From contig JACKOM010000017.1 in assembly GCA_024234265.1 (NCBI GenBank), forward strand, positions 1 to 39,249: 39,249 nt of DNA, read 5' to 3'. The notes below the pieces were generated by a model that made no database searches, had not been told where the DNA came from, and saw only the letters and a list, made by a program, of their open reading frames with translations. The stretch comes from Oceanospirillaceae bacterium. Its GTDB lineage: Bacteria; Pseudomonadota; Gammaproteobacteria; Pseudomonadales; Oceanobacteraceae. This document shows positions 16,926-23,125 of the stretch, piece by piece. Positions within the stretch are counted from its first letter, which is position 1. Each line of letters opens with the position of its first letter. Both the position numbers and the translations under genes were made by a program.

Positions 16926-17630
16926 ATGGCTGAGCCGGTGTTTGAACAATTACCCCTCGGGATTTCCCTGCGCGATGATGCGACCTTTGCGAATTTTTTT
17001 GCTGGGGATAACGCAGAGGTTGTCGCGCAGTTGCAGCGCATGGCCGCAGGCCAGGGTGATACCAGCCTGTATGTGTGGGGTAAAGCCGGTGCCGGTTGCA
17101 GTCATTTATTGCAGGCTGCCTGCCACAGTGTGCAGGAAAATGGCGGTAACAGCGTGTATTTACCGATGGATGAGCTGGTGGATTACAGCCCAGCGGTGTT
17201 TGAAAGCCTTGAAGCTTTGCCTTTAGTTTGCCTCGATAACTGCCAGGCGCTGGCGGGTAAAGCCGAATGGGAAGAAGCCCTGTTCCATTTATTTAACCGC
17301 ATGCGCGCTGCTGAGCAACGTCTGGTGATTGCGGCGGATGCACCGCCGGCCCAGGTAGGTTTTGTTTTGCCGGATTTATTATCGCGCCTGAAATGGGGTT
17401 TTGTTTACCAGCTCGAAGCCATGGATGACGATTTCAAAATCCAGGCTTTGAAATTACGGGCCGCTAACCGTGGCATGGAATTAAACGACGAGGTGGCCCG
17501 TTATCTGTTAAACCGTGCCCCGCGTGATATGCATGCGTTATTCGCCGTGCTGGAACAGCTGGATAAGGCGTCACTGCAGGCGCAGCGCCGCCTCACCATT
17601 CCCTTTGTTAAACAAGAGATGCACTGGTAA
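16926..17630 (+). CDS. hda: DnaA regulatory inactivator Hda
   Basis: 234 residues (E. coli 233). Hda binds the DNA clamp and drives ATP hydrolysis by DnaA after initiation. The N-terminus EQLPLGISL at residues ~7-15 fits the clamp-binding motif position (QL.LP/L in E. coli). The AAA+ domain is seen in SLYVWGKAGAGCSHLLQAAC; here the Walker A Lys is Cys, where the E. coli protein has Arg, so deviation at this position is known for the family. Further blocks are LVCLDNCQALAGKAEWEEALFHLFNR (Walker B/sensor), LPDLLSRLKWGFVYQLEAMDD and RAPRDMHALFAVLEQLDKASL. It converges on the next gene with a 23-bp overlap. Confidence 0.93.
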   Translation: MAEPVFEQLPLGISLRDDATFANFFAGDNAEVVAQLQRMAAGQGDTSLYVWGKAGAGCSHLLQAACHSVQENGGNSVYLPMDELVDYSPAVFESLEALPLVCLDNCQALAGKAEWEEALFHLFNRMRAAEQRLVIAADAPPAQVGFVLPDLLSRLKWGFVYQLEAMDDDFKIQALKLRAANRGMELNDEVARYLLNRAPRDMHALFAVLEQLDKASLQAQRRLTIPFVKQEMHW

Positions 17631-18102
17631 GCCGGTGAAACAGCTCCAGGTATAAACGCACTTTTTCTTCAGGAATACGCGGGTCGAGGAAGAGATTATC
17701 GGCCAATAACTGTAATTCCTGCTCCAGACCATGCTCATCAAAACCTGTGAAGGCATCGGTTACCGGATAAATTTCAAACGGTAATTCCGCGCCATAGGCC
17801 TCGTACATACGGTTTAACCAGATTTCGCTTAGATAGGTGCTTTCCACGTAAACCGGCACTTTTTCAAAGTCTTCAGTCATTTCCCGCAGGATATCGAGCA
17901 CGGATTCACCCATCAGCTCAATCTGTTCGCGGGTGATGCTGTGGCGGTCCTCGTTGGAGGCATCCCATTCATCCCAGTCGTCCTCGGGGCGGATTAACAC
18001 GCTTTTCAGGGTGCCTTCCCCTAAGGACCAGGCGGCGGCAATGGGGTAGCCATCTTCGTCATAGCTGTTTGCTTCAAGCACTAAAAAACGTGGGTATTCC
18101 AT
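17608..18102 (-). CDS. DEDD-exonuclease-like protein, catalytic residues apparently lost
   Basis: 164 residues. The N-terminus FLVLEANSYDEDGYPIAAAWSL and DWDEWDASNEDRHSITREQI resemble a small 3'-5' exonuclease (RNase H fold) group that reads roughly .D.EA.S....GYPIE..W ... W..W......HGI.RE. In this copy the first Asp of the DxE pair is Val8, HGI is HSI, and the middle segment VYVESTYLSEIWLNRMYE lacks the expected Asp. If the fold call is right it is a likely non-catalytic relative. AGG 7 nt before the ATG supports the start. The last 23 bp overlap the end of hda on the opposite strand. Confidence 0.45.
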   Translation of the reverse strand: MEYPRFLVLEANSYDEDGYPIAAAWSLGEGTLKSVLIRPEDDWDEWDASNEDRHSITREQIELMGESVLDILREMTEDFEKVPVYVESTYLSEIWLNRMYEAYGAELPFEIYPVTDAFTGFDEHGLEQELQLLADNLFLDPRIPEEKVRLYLELFHRLTSASLV

Positions 18103-18198
18103 AAATAACCTGACCGGATGAACAAAGGTGGCCGCTGCGGTGGTTTTCAGGCGGCGAGATGTTTAGACTGGACGGCATTGTAACGGAGAGAAGCTGAC

Positions 18199-18432
18199 GT
18201 GCAAAAGCAAGAACGTATCGAACGGGATTTTACCGCCCGTGACCCGGAAGAACAGCAGGAATTCCTGACCATGACCTGGTGCAACAACTGTATGCAGGTC
18301 GACCTTGGTATGGTGGAACCCCAGGAATATGAGCTTGATGGTGTGGTGTACATTGAGGGCAAGTGCAAAGTGTGCGGCGAGCCTGTGACCACGGAAATCG
18401 CCCCGGAAGGGGACGAGGACTGGCCGGACTGA
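18199..18432 (+). CDS. Small zinc-ribbon protein, GTG start
   Basis: 77 residues with two Cys pairs, C28-NN-C31 and C56-KV-C59, spaced like a zinc ribbon, and a strongly acidic C-terminus (EGDEDWPD). GGAG 9-10 nt before the GTG supports the start. The protein is not recognised beyond this. It stands alone: divergent from the exonuclease-like gene and closed by the terminator at 18461-18499. Confidence 0.7.
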   Translation: MQKQERIERDFTARDPEEQQEFLTMTWCNNCMQVDLGMVEPQEYELDGVVYIEGKCKVCGEPVTTEIAPEGDEDWPD

Positions 18433-18460
18433 GTTAAGTTAGAAGCTGGAAGCCAGACGC

Positions 18461-18499
18461 AAAAAAGCCCCGAATGAGTACCTCATTCGGGGCTTTTAT
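18461..18499. terminator. Strong bidirectional terminator
   Basis: Perfect 12-bp stem GCCCCGAATGAG / CTCATTCGGGGC (18467-18478 with 18482-18493), 3-nt loop, A6 before and TTTT after. It serves the zinc-ribbon gene and possibly the arsC-wrbA-DUF2069 unit from the other side. Confidence 0.92.
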
Positions 18500-18508
18500 G
18501 TTTTTGTT

Positions 18509-18543
18509 CCAGACGCCAGACGCCAGACGCCAGACGCCAGACC
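18509..18543. repeat. Tandem heptamer repeat CCAGACG x5
   Basis: Four perfect CCAGACG units and a fifth CCAGACC, directly between the terminator and the end of the DUF2069 gene (stop at 18544-18546). Heptamer-like remnants (GAAGCTGGAAGCCAGACGC, from about 18442) lie on the other side of the terminator. Confidence 0.9.
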
Positions 18544-18921
18544 TCAAGCCTCAGCTTTAGGCTGACGTTTTTCCCAGCGCACATACATAGAGGCGCTGAC
18601 AAACTGCAGCAGGGTTATAAACGTTCCGATTTTGCCGGTCAGGCTGCCTTCTTTACCAAATGCGGCCAGTACCCAGATGATAAAAAACAGCATCAGCACA
18701 TAGGCCAGCCAGGAAATGGTTTTGGCTGAACCGCGCATCACGCCGGGTAATAAAATCAAAAAGGGCAGGGTCTTAAACAGGCTCAGAAAAATACCTGCAC
18801 CTAACACCCCCATATCCGATAAATCCATATCCGGGCGATTGAGTGTGGTGAATGCCAGCAGGGCAATCTGCAACAACAGAATGAGCTGGGTAATACGTAA
18901 GCTGATAGTCAGTTTATTCAT
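18544..18921 (-). CDS. DUF2069 inner membrane protein
   Basis: 125 residues with four hydrophobic segments (about 9-28, 38-60, 67-88, 96-112). The pattern LP..LLLPG near residue 53 and C-terminal VSASMYVRWEKRQ fit the DUF2069 family, which lies next to wrbA in many Gammaproteobacteria. The function is unknown. Its ATG overlaps the end of wrbA by 8 bp, so it is the last gene of arsC-wrbA-DUF2069. Confidence 0.75.
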   Translation of the reverse strand: MNKLTISLRITQLILLLQIALLAFTTLNRPDMDLSDMGVLGAGIFLSLFKTLPFLILLPGVMRGSAKTISWLAYVLMLFFIIWVLAAFGKEGSLTGKIGTFITLLQFVSASMYVRWEKRQPKAEA

Positions 18922-19507
18922 GGAGTTTCTTGGTCAAAAAAGCGATGCGTTTACCCTGGGCCCGGCACAGGTTTATTTCATCCTGGCTCAGCTCTGGGCT
19001 GTTATGTTCGGCAAAATGGCTGACGCCATAGGGGGTGCCACCGGTGCGGGTATGCATCAGGCTGGCTTCGGTATATGGCGTGCCTGCGATCACCATGCCG
19101 TGGTGAATCAGGGGCAGCATCATGGTTAATAAACAACTTTCCTGGCCGCCGTGCATGCTGCTGCCGGAGGTAAATACCGCCGCCGGTTTGTTCACTAATG
19201 CGCCGGTTAACCAGAGGTTGCTGGTGCTTTCCAGAAAGTGTTTGAGCGGTGATGCCATGTTGCCAAAATAGGCCGGGCTGCCGAGCAATAAACCTGAACA
19301 GTGGCGCAGATCTTCTTCCGTGCAATAGGGTGCCCCACTGATCGGAACCCGTGGGCTGCTGGCTTCGCAGGTGGCGGATACATCGGGCACACAACGCAAA
19401 CGGGCTTCAATGCCGGCACTTTCGACCCCGGCGGCCATTTGCTCCGCCATATTGGCAATCGCGCCATGGCGGCTGTAATACAACACCAGTACGTAGGGTG
19501 TTGGCAT
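18914..19507 (-). CDS. wrbA: WrbA-type NAD(P)H:quinone oxidoreductase
   Basis: 197 residues (E. coli WrbA 198). It is an FMN flavodoxin-fold enzyme reducing quinones by two electrons. The FMN loop is LVLYYSRHGAIANMAEQM; GLLLGSPAYFGNMASPLKHFLEST and AVFTSGSSMHGGQESCLLTMMLPLIHHGMVIAGTPY are the standard WrbA blocks. The start at ATG 19507 overlaps the arsC stop in TGATG, indicating coupling; a GTG one codon earlier is less likely. Confidence 0.9.
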   Translation of the reverse strand: MPTPYVLVLYYSRHGAIANMAEQMAAGVESAGIEARLRCVPDVSATCEASSPRVPISGAPYCTEEDLRHCSGLLLGSPAYFGNMASPLKHFLESTSNLWLTGALVNKPAAVFTSGSSMHGGQESCLLTMMLPLIHHGMVIAGTPYTEASLMHTRTGGTPYGVSHFAEHNSPELSQDEINLCRAQGKRIAFLTKKLHE

Positions 19508-19848
19508 CACAGAATCTCCAGCACCAATTCAGGGGGGCGGCCAATGGCGGCTTTATTACCCTTGATAACAATCGGGCGCTGGATCAGGCGCGGAGCCTGC
19601 ACCATGGCGTTGATCAGATCGTCTTCCGTAAGGGAGTTGTCCGCCAGATTCAGGGTTTTGTATTCATCTTCGCCGCTGCGCAGTAAATCCCGTGCAGAAA
19701 TGCCGAGTTTTTTCAGTACGCTGCGGATTTCTTCGGCAGAGGGTGCATCTTCCAGGTAAAGGCGTACGCTGGCGTTGTGTTGCTCAAGCAGCTGCAGGGT
19801 TTCGCGGGATTTCGAGCAGCGTGGATTGTGCCATATTTCAATTGCCAT
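19507..19848 (-). CDS. arsC: ArsC/YfgD family reductase
   Basis: 113 residues with the thioredoxin-like ArsC fold: IWHNPRCSKSRETLQLL with the reactive Cys11, and the late RPIVIKGNKAAIGRPPE block that holds the anion-binding Arg. It is close to the YfgD type that is linked to hda and wrbA in gene order. Known members reduce arsenate with glutaredoxin; no arsR or arsB is nearby, so the physiological substrate may not be arsenate. It heads the arsC-wrbA-DUF2069 unit and is divergent from yihY. Confidence 0.85.
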   Translation of the reverse strand: MAIEIWHNPRCSKSRETLQLLEQHNASVRLYLEDAPSAEEIRSVLKKLGISARDLLRSGEDEYKTLNLADNSLTEDDLINAMVQAPRLIQRPIVIKGNKAAIGRPPELVLEIL

Positions 19849-19858
19849 GGATTTTCCA

Positions 19859-19886
19859 TTGATTTGTGCGGACGAAACGCTATTGT
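19859..19886 (+). promoter_or_regulatory. Possible promoter for the YihY gene
   Basis: TTGATT (19859-19864), 16-bp spacer, TATTGT (19881-19886), 25 bp before the TTG start. The match is weak to moderate. Confidence 0.35.
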
Positions 19887-19911
19887 ACGGGCATTTTTCA
19901 GGAGGTGCGAG

Positions 19912-21126
19912 TTGGCAGTTATTAAAGCGATTTACCGGTTCTGCGTGTATTTATTGCAACGGTTTGAGAAAAACGACAACCGTAAAAATGCCGCATCCCT
20001 GACCTTCATGACGCTGTTCGCCATAGTACCTATGATGACGGTGGGTTTTACCGTGCTCAAAGCTTTCCCGCAGGCATCTGCGGTTGCCGCAGAAATTCAG
20101 GATTTTATTTTTCAGCATTTTGCACCGGCCACGGGCATGAATATCAAAACCTATCTGGTGTCTTTCAGCCATCAGGCAAAAAATCTGACCTGGATTGGTG
20201 GTGTATTTCTGCTGTTTACCGCCCTGACCTTAATGCTCACTATTGAAGATGCCTTTAACCGGGTATGGCGTGTGACGAAAAAACGCAATGGTGTGACACG
20301 CATTCTGGTGTACTGGAGTGTGATCAGCTTAGGGCCTCTGGTAATTACCGTAGGTTTTTTATTAAGCAGTGAATTAGTCAGTTATACATCAGCCGCTTTC
20401 CATGGCTCGAAAATTAAACAGCATATTTTGCCCTGGTTGCCGTTTGTATTGAGCAGCCTGGGCCTGACCTTTTTATATACCTATGTGCCGAACTGTAAAA
20501 TTAATAAATGGCATGCGTTTTTTGGCGGTTTGCTGGCCGCGGCATTATTTGAAGCGGGTAAACATTTTTTTGTGTGGCAGGTGACGGCATTTCCTTCCTA
20601 CCGTTTGGTTTATGGTGCTTTTGCTGTGGTGCCCCTGTTTTTGCTGTGGGTTTACATCGCCTGGTGCATCGTTTTGTTGGGCGCAGAATTTGTGCGGGCG
20701 CTTAGTTTTCAGCATGAAGATCAGAATATTTCAAAAGAGGGCAACGATGCCGAATGGGCCCTGGAATTATTACGTTTAATCAGTCAGGCGCAATTTGATG
20801 GTAGCCCACTCAGCCGTATGGAATTAAGCCAGCAATTAGGCCTGCGTGATGCGGATCACTGGGAAGCGGTTTTAGGCCGGTTACAAACCGCAGGGTGGAT
20901 TACCACAGACGGTGATGATGCCTATTTATTATTAAAAGATATGCAGCGTGAAACCCTGGCAAATCTGATGGTTTTATTCGAAGTGGAAGGGTTGAATAAA
21001 CTGTCAGTGACCTGGCAGGGTGCGCCCTGGTATGGGGAATTAGCCGGGCGCTTTGGTCAATTGCAGGCCCATTATCAGGACCTGCTCAACATCCCCATTT
21101 ATAAGCTGATTAATGTGGCCAGTTAG
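19912..21126 (+). CDS. YihY/virulence factor BrkB family membrane protein, TTG start
   Basis: The start is TTG at 19912, placed 6 nt after an excellent Shine-Dalgarno AGGAGG; longer open frames run into arsC. This gives 404 residues. Residues ~1-280 form the six-helix YihY domain (ASLTFMTLFAIVPMMTVGF, FTALTLMLTIEDAFNRVWRV, YTYVPNCKINKWHAFFGGLLAA, YGAFAVVPLFLLWVYIAW). Residues ~285-404 are a soluble extension that includes a probable winged-helix (MELSQQLGLRDADHWEAVLGRLQTAGWITTDGDDAYLLL). The family was once called RNase BN in error; the function is unclear. Its end overlaps the CBS gene by 17 bp on the other strand. Confidence 0.88.
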   Translation: MAVIKAIYRFCVYLLQRFEKNDNRKNAASLTFMTLFAIVPMMTVGFTVLKAFPQASAVAAEIQDFIFQHFAPATGMNIKTYLVSFSHQAKNLTWIGGVFLLFTALTLMLTIEDAFNRVWRVTKKRNGVTRILVYWSVISLGPLVITVGFLLSSELVSYTSAAFHGSKIKQHILPWLPFVLSSLGLTFLYTYVPNCKINKWHAFFGGLLAAALFEAGKHFFVWQVTAFPSYRLVYGAFAVVPLFLLWVYIAWCIVLLGAEFVRALSFQHEDQNISKEGNDAEWALELLRLISQAQFDGSPLSRMELSQQLGLRDADHWEAVLGRLQTAGWITTDGDDAYLLLKDMQRETLANLMVLFEVEGLNKLSVTWQGAPWYGELAGRFGQLQAHYQDLLNIPIYKLINVAS

Positions 21127-21709
21127 TGCTCAGGGCCTTGGTGAATTCCGCAAATGTGCGCGCACCGGGGCTTGGTTCAAAAAAGATTTTCAGCTCACGG
21201 GCAATGTCCTGGGCTGAAAATAAACCACGTATCTGGTTTGTACCTTTACTTTCCGACATCACCAGTACATAACCGCAGCCGGTATCGTTGAGGGTGTGTA
21301 ATACATCCCCGACACGGGCTTCCAGTACATCTTTCATCTGCAGGGCTGGCAGATGCTCCCGGTGGGTCATCAGGTGTTTCACCTTGAGTTCATCGCGGCT
21401 TTTGCCTTTTTCGCGCATGTAATTGATGGCTTTTTCCCCGGCAATATCACTGGCGGTGATAATGCCCTGTACTTCGTCACTGTCGTTGGTAATTAACAGT
21501 ATGCTGGTATGGTCTTCGGCCATTTGTTTACGGGCCCTGTCGAGGCTGCGGTCCAGCGGGCAGGTATGCACTTTTTCAATGCGGTGGTCGGTCATGACGG
21601 CGAGGGCAGGGTCTTCGAGGGTAATCTGTTTATGGCCCCGGTCTGGCGTTACACACTGGGTATTTTCAGCGATGGTGGTGAAGCGCAGGTTTTGGAATTT
21701 TTCCAGCAT
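21110..21709 (-). CDS. CBS-domain protein
   Basis: 199 residues from ATG 21709, chosen because GGGAG lies 9 nt upstream. Two CBS modules are visible: HTCPLDRSLDRARKQMAEDHTSILLITNDSDEVQGIITASDIA (residues ~48-90) and ARVGDVLHTLNDTGCGYVLVMSESKGTNQIRGLFSAQDIAREL (~130-175), separated by a loop with VKHLMTHREHLPAL. CBS pairs bind adenosine nucleotides and sense energy state; no effector domain is fused, so this would act on a partner. It stands alone on the minus strand between yihY and the globin gene. Confidence 0.8.
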   Translation of the reverse strand: MLEKFQNLRFTTIAENTQCVTPDRGHKQITLEDPALAVMTDHRIEKVHTCPLDRSLDRARKQMAEDHTSILLITNDSDEVQGIITASDIAGEKAINYMREKGKSRDELKVKHLMTHREHLPALQMKDVLEARVGDVLHTLNDTGCGYVLVMSESKGTNQIRGLFSAQDIARELKIFFEPSPGARTFAEFTKALSTNWPH

Positions 21710-21796
21710 TTTATCATTCTCCCGGAACAGCAAAAGGCACTGAATCAGTGTAGTTCAGCTCACGCCACGGGGAGGTTTTAATCGGTGTTTTTTTGT

Positions 21797-21827
21797 GAAG
21801 AAAAGCTGCGCCAGGTGCTGGCGCAGC
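21797..21827 (-). terminator. Terminator after the truncated globin gene
   Basis: Perfect 10-bp stem GCTGCGCCAG / CTGGCGCAGC (21805-21814 with 21818-21827), 3-nt loop, followed on the minus strand by TTTTCTT. It starts 11 bp past the globin stop. Confidence 0.85.
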
Positions 21828-21837
21828 GGCAGAGGGG

Positions 21838-22203
21838 TTACAGGCCGAGCACATCATCCTTGGTTGATGCGGCAGTGGTCATGATTTCACTGACCAGATC
21901 ACCGGGCACGTTGAGCTCCTGCAGGGTGTTTTGCAGGTGGGTGGCCACATGGTTGAAATGCTCTATGCCCATGCCTTCTTCCACCTGGCGTTTATGGGCG
22001 GCGCGCATGGCTTTGCCTGAGTATTGCTGGGGGCCGCCTAATACCTGGCTTAAAAAGGCTTTTTGCATGCGACGCTGGCGTTCGAGATCAATGCCATCAA
22101 AAAAAGGTGCCAGTAACGGGTCGGCAATCACTTTTTTATAGAAGATATCAACGGCGGCATTCATGGCGGGCTCACCGCCGATTTGTTCGTAAATGGTGGG
22201 CAT
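21838..22203 (-). CDS. Group 1 truncated hemoglobin
   Basis: 121 residues from ATG 22203, with AAGGAGA 6 nt upstream; the open frame extends further but without support. MPTIYEQIGGEPAMNAAVDIFYKKVIADPLLAPFF is the classic group 1 N-terminus. Tyr22 fits the B10 position, His70 (RAAHKRQ) is the likely proximal heme ligand, and HFNHVATHLQNTLQEL follows. These small globins bind O2 or NO in the cytoplasm and some detoxify NO. The gene stands alone with its own terminator; MITE copy B lies ~95 bp upstream of its start. Confidence 0.9.
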   Translation of the reverse strand: MPTIYEQIGGEPAMNAAVDIFYKKVIADPLLAPFFDGIDLERQRRMQKAFLSQVLGGPQQYSGKAMRAAHKRQVEEGMGIEHFNHVATHLQNTLQELNVPGDLVSEIMTTAASTKDDVLGL

Positions 22204-22296
22204 AAGATTCTCCTTTGCTGCCTTTAGGCATAGCGCAAAGGGGGGGAAAGGCAAACCTGAGTTAAAGAAACCCTGAAATAATCACGGATGTATTAA

Positions 22297-22559
22297 GGAA
22301 CCTCTGAATAACTCGGTGCCCGCGTCGGCTTTGCGAAATAAATCAGATCAAGGCGCAGATGTGCAGGCATAACGGGTTACGTCAAAAAGCTGCAACACCG
22401 AGCTGGTTTGTTCCGCAAAGCCCCTCTGGGCGCAGGCTGCCAGCTGATCTGGCTGCGTTGGCGATTTTGAAAAGGACCTGTCATTTCCTGCAATCGCCGC
22501 CTTGCCAATCTCAACTGGCAGCACATGCGCGACGCTGTGCAGAGTTATTCATAGGTTCC
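22297..22559 (-). mobile_element. 263-bp MITE-like element, copy B
   Basis: Same length as copy A (5500-5762) and ~93% identical in opposite orientation. Terminal inverted repeats GGAACCTCTGAATAACTC and GGAACCTATGAATAACTC differ at one base. It is flanked by perfect TTAA on both sides (22293-22296 and 22560-22563), a 4-bp target duplication of the YTAR type. The right-hand TTAA contains the stop codon of the lytic transglycosylase gene, so the element sits immediately after that gene. With short flanks it fills the gene-free stretch 22204-22559. No coding capacity. Confidence 0.88.
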
Positions 22560-23123
22560 TTAACTATTTTTGACGTACCAGTGTTTGTCCCAGGCAACTA
22601 GGACTTTTTCCGGATATTTGAGGCGCCCGAGGCTGCCGTTATAACGGGCCAGGGCCCGTATCCAGTCGCCTTTTTCTTTTTTCAGATAAAACGAGAGGAT
22701 GGCGCAGCCATAACGCAGGTTGGTTTGCATCGCCATAAGGTTGTCATCACTGCGGCCGATTTCTTTTTTCCAGAAGGGCATGACCTGCATAAAACCCTGG
22801 GCACCGACATTGCTCACGGCAAATTGTTTGAAGGCACTTTCGACCTGAATCAGGGCGATGACCAGCTCGGGGGGCAAATTAGCCCGTGTCGCTTCGGCGT
22901 GCACATTCCGTAAGAAGCTGATGCGGGTTTTGTCGTCTTTCATGTAGCGTTTGAGGCGGCTGGACATATCGACCAGCCAGACTTCCGCATCAAAACGATC
23001 AACAAAGCTGTCTGCGTTGGCAATTTCTGTGCGCAGGTAATCACGCAGCTCAGGGTCTACTTCCTGTGCTGCGTGGGCGGGCAGGCTAAATATCAGACTG
23101 AGTATGATAAATAACCTGAGCAT
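22560..23123 (-). CDS. Lytic transglycosylase, SLT domain
   Basis: 187 residues with signal peptide MLRLFIILSLIFSLPAHA. The SLT fold is visible in LPPELVIALIQVESAFKQFAVSNVGAQGFMQVMPFW with the catalytic Glu95, then NLRYGCAILSFYLKKEKGDWIRALARYNGSLG. It would cleave peptidoglycan glycan strands in the periplasm. ATG 23123 is preferred over a GTG at 23129; both are at the proS stop, so it is translated from the proS message, a pairing also seen in Pseudomonas relatives. Its TAA lies in the target duplication of MITE copy B, so it has no own terminator and its transcript would read into the element. Confidence 0.9.
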   Translation of the reverse strand: MLRLFIILSLIFSLPAHAAQEVDPELRDYLRTEIANADSFVDRFDAEVWLVDMSSRLKRYMKDDKTRISFLRNVHAEATRANLPPELVIALIQVESAFKQFAVSNVGAQGFMQVMPFWKKEIGRSDDNLMAMQTNLRYGCAILSFYLKKEKGDWIRALARYNGSLGRLKYPEKVLVAWDKHWYVKNS

Positions 23124-23125
23124 GA

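Noticed and set aside
18509..18543. CRISPR-like array
   Set aside because: Unit is 7 bp without spacers; a simple tandem repeat.
19507..19848. Arsenic resistance operon
   Set aside because: Only the ArsC/YfgD-type protein is present, next to wrbA and DUF2069; no arsR, arsB or acr3.
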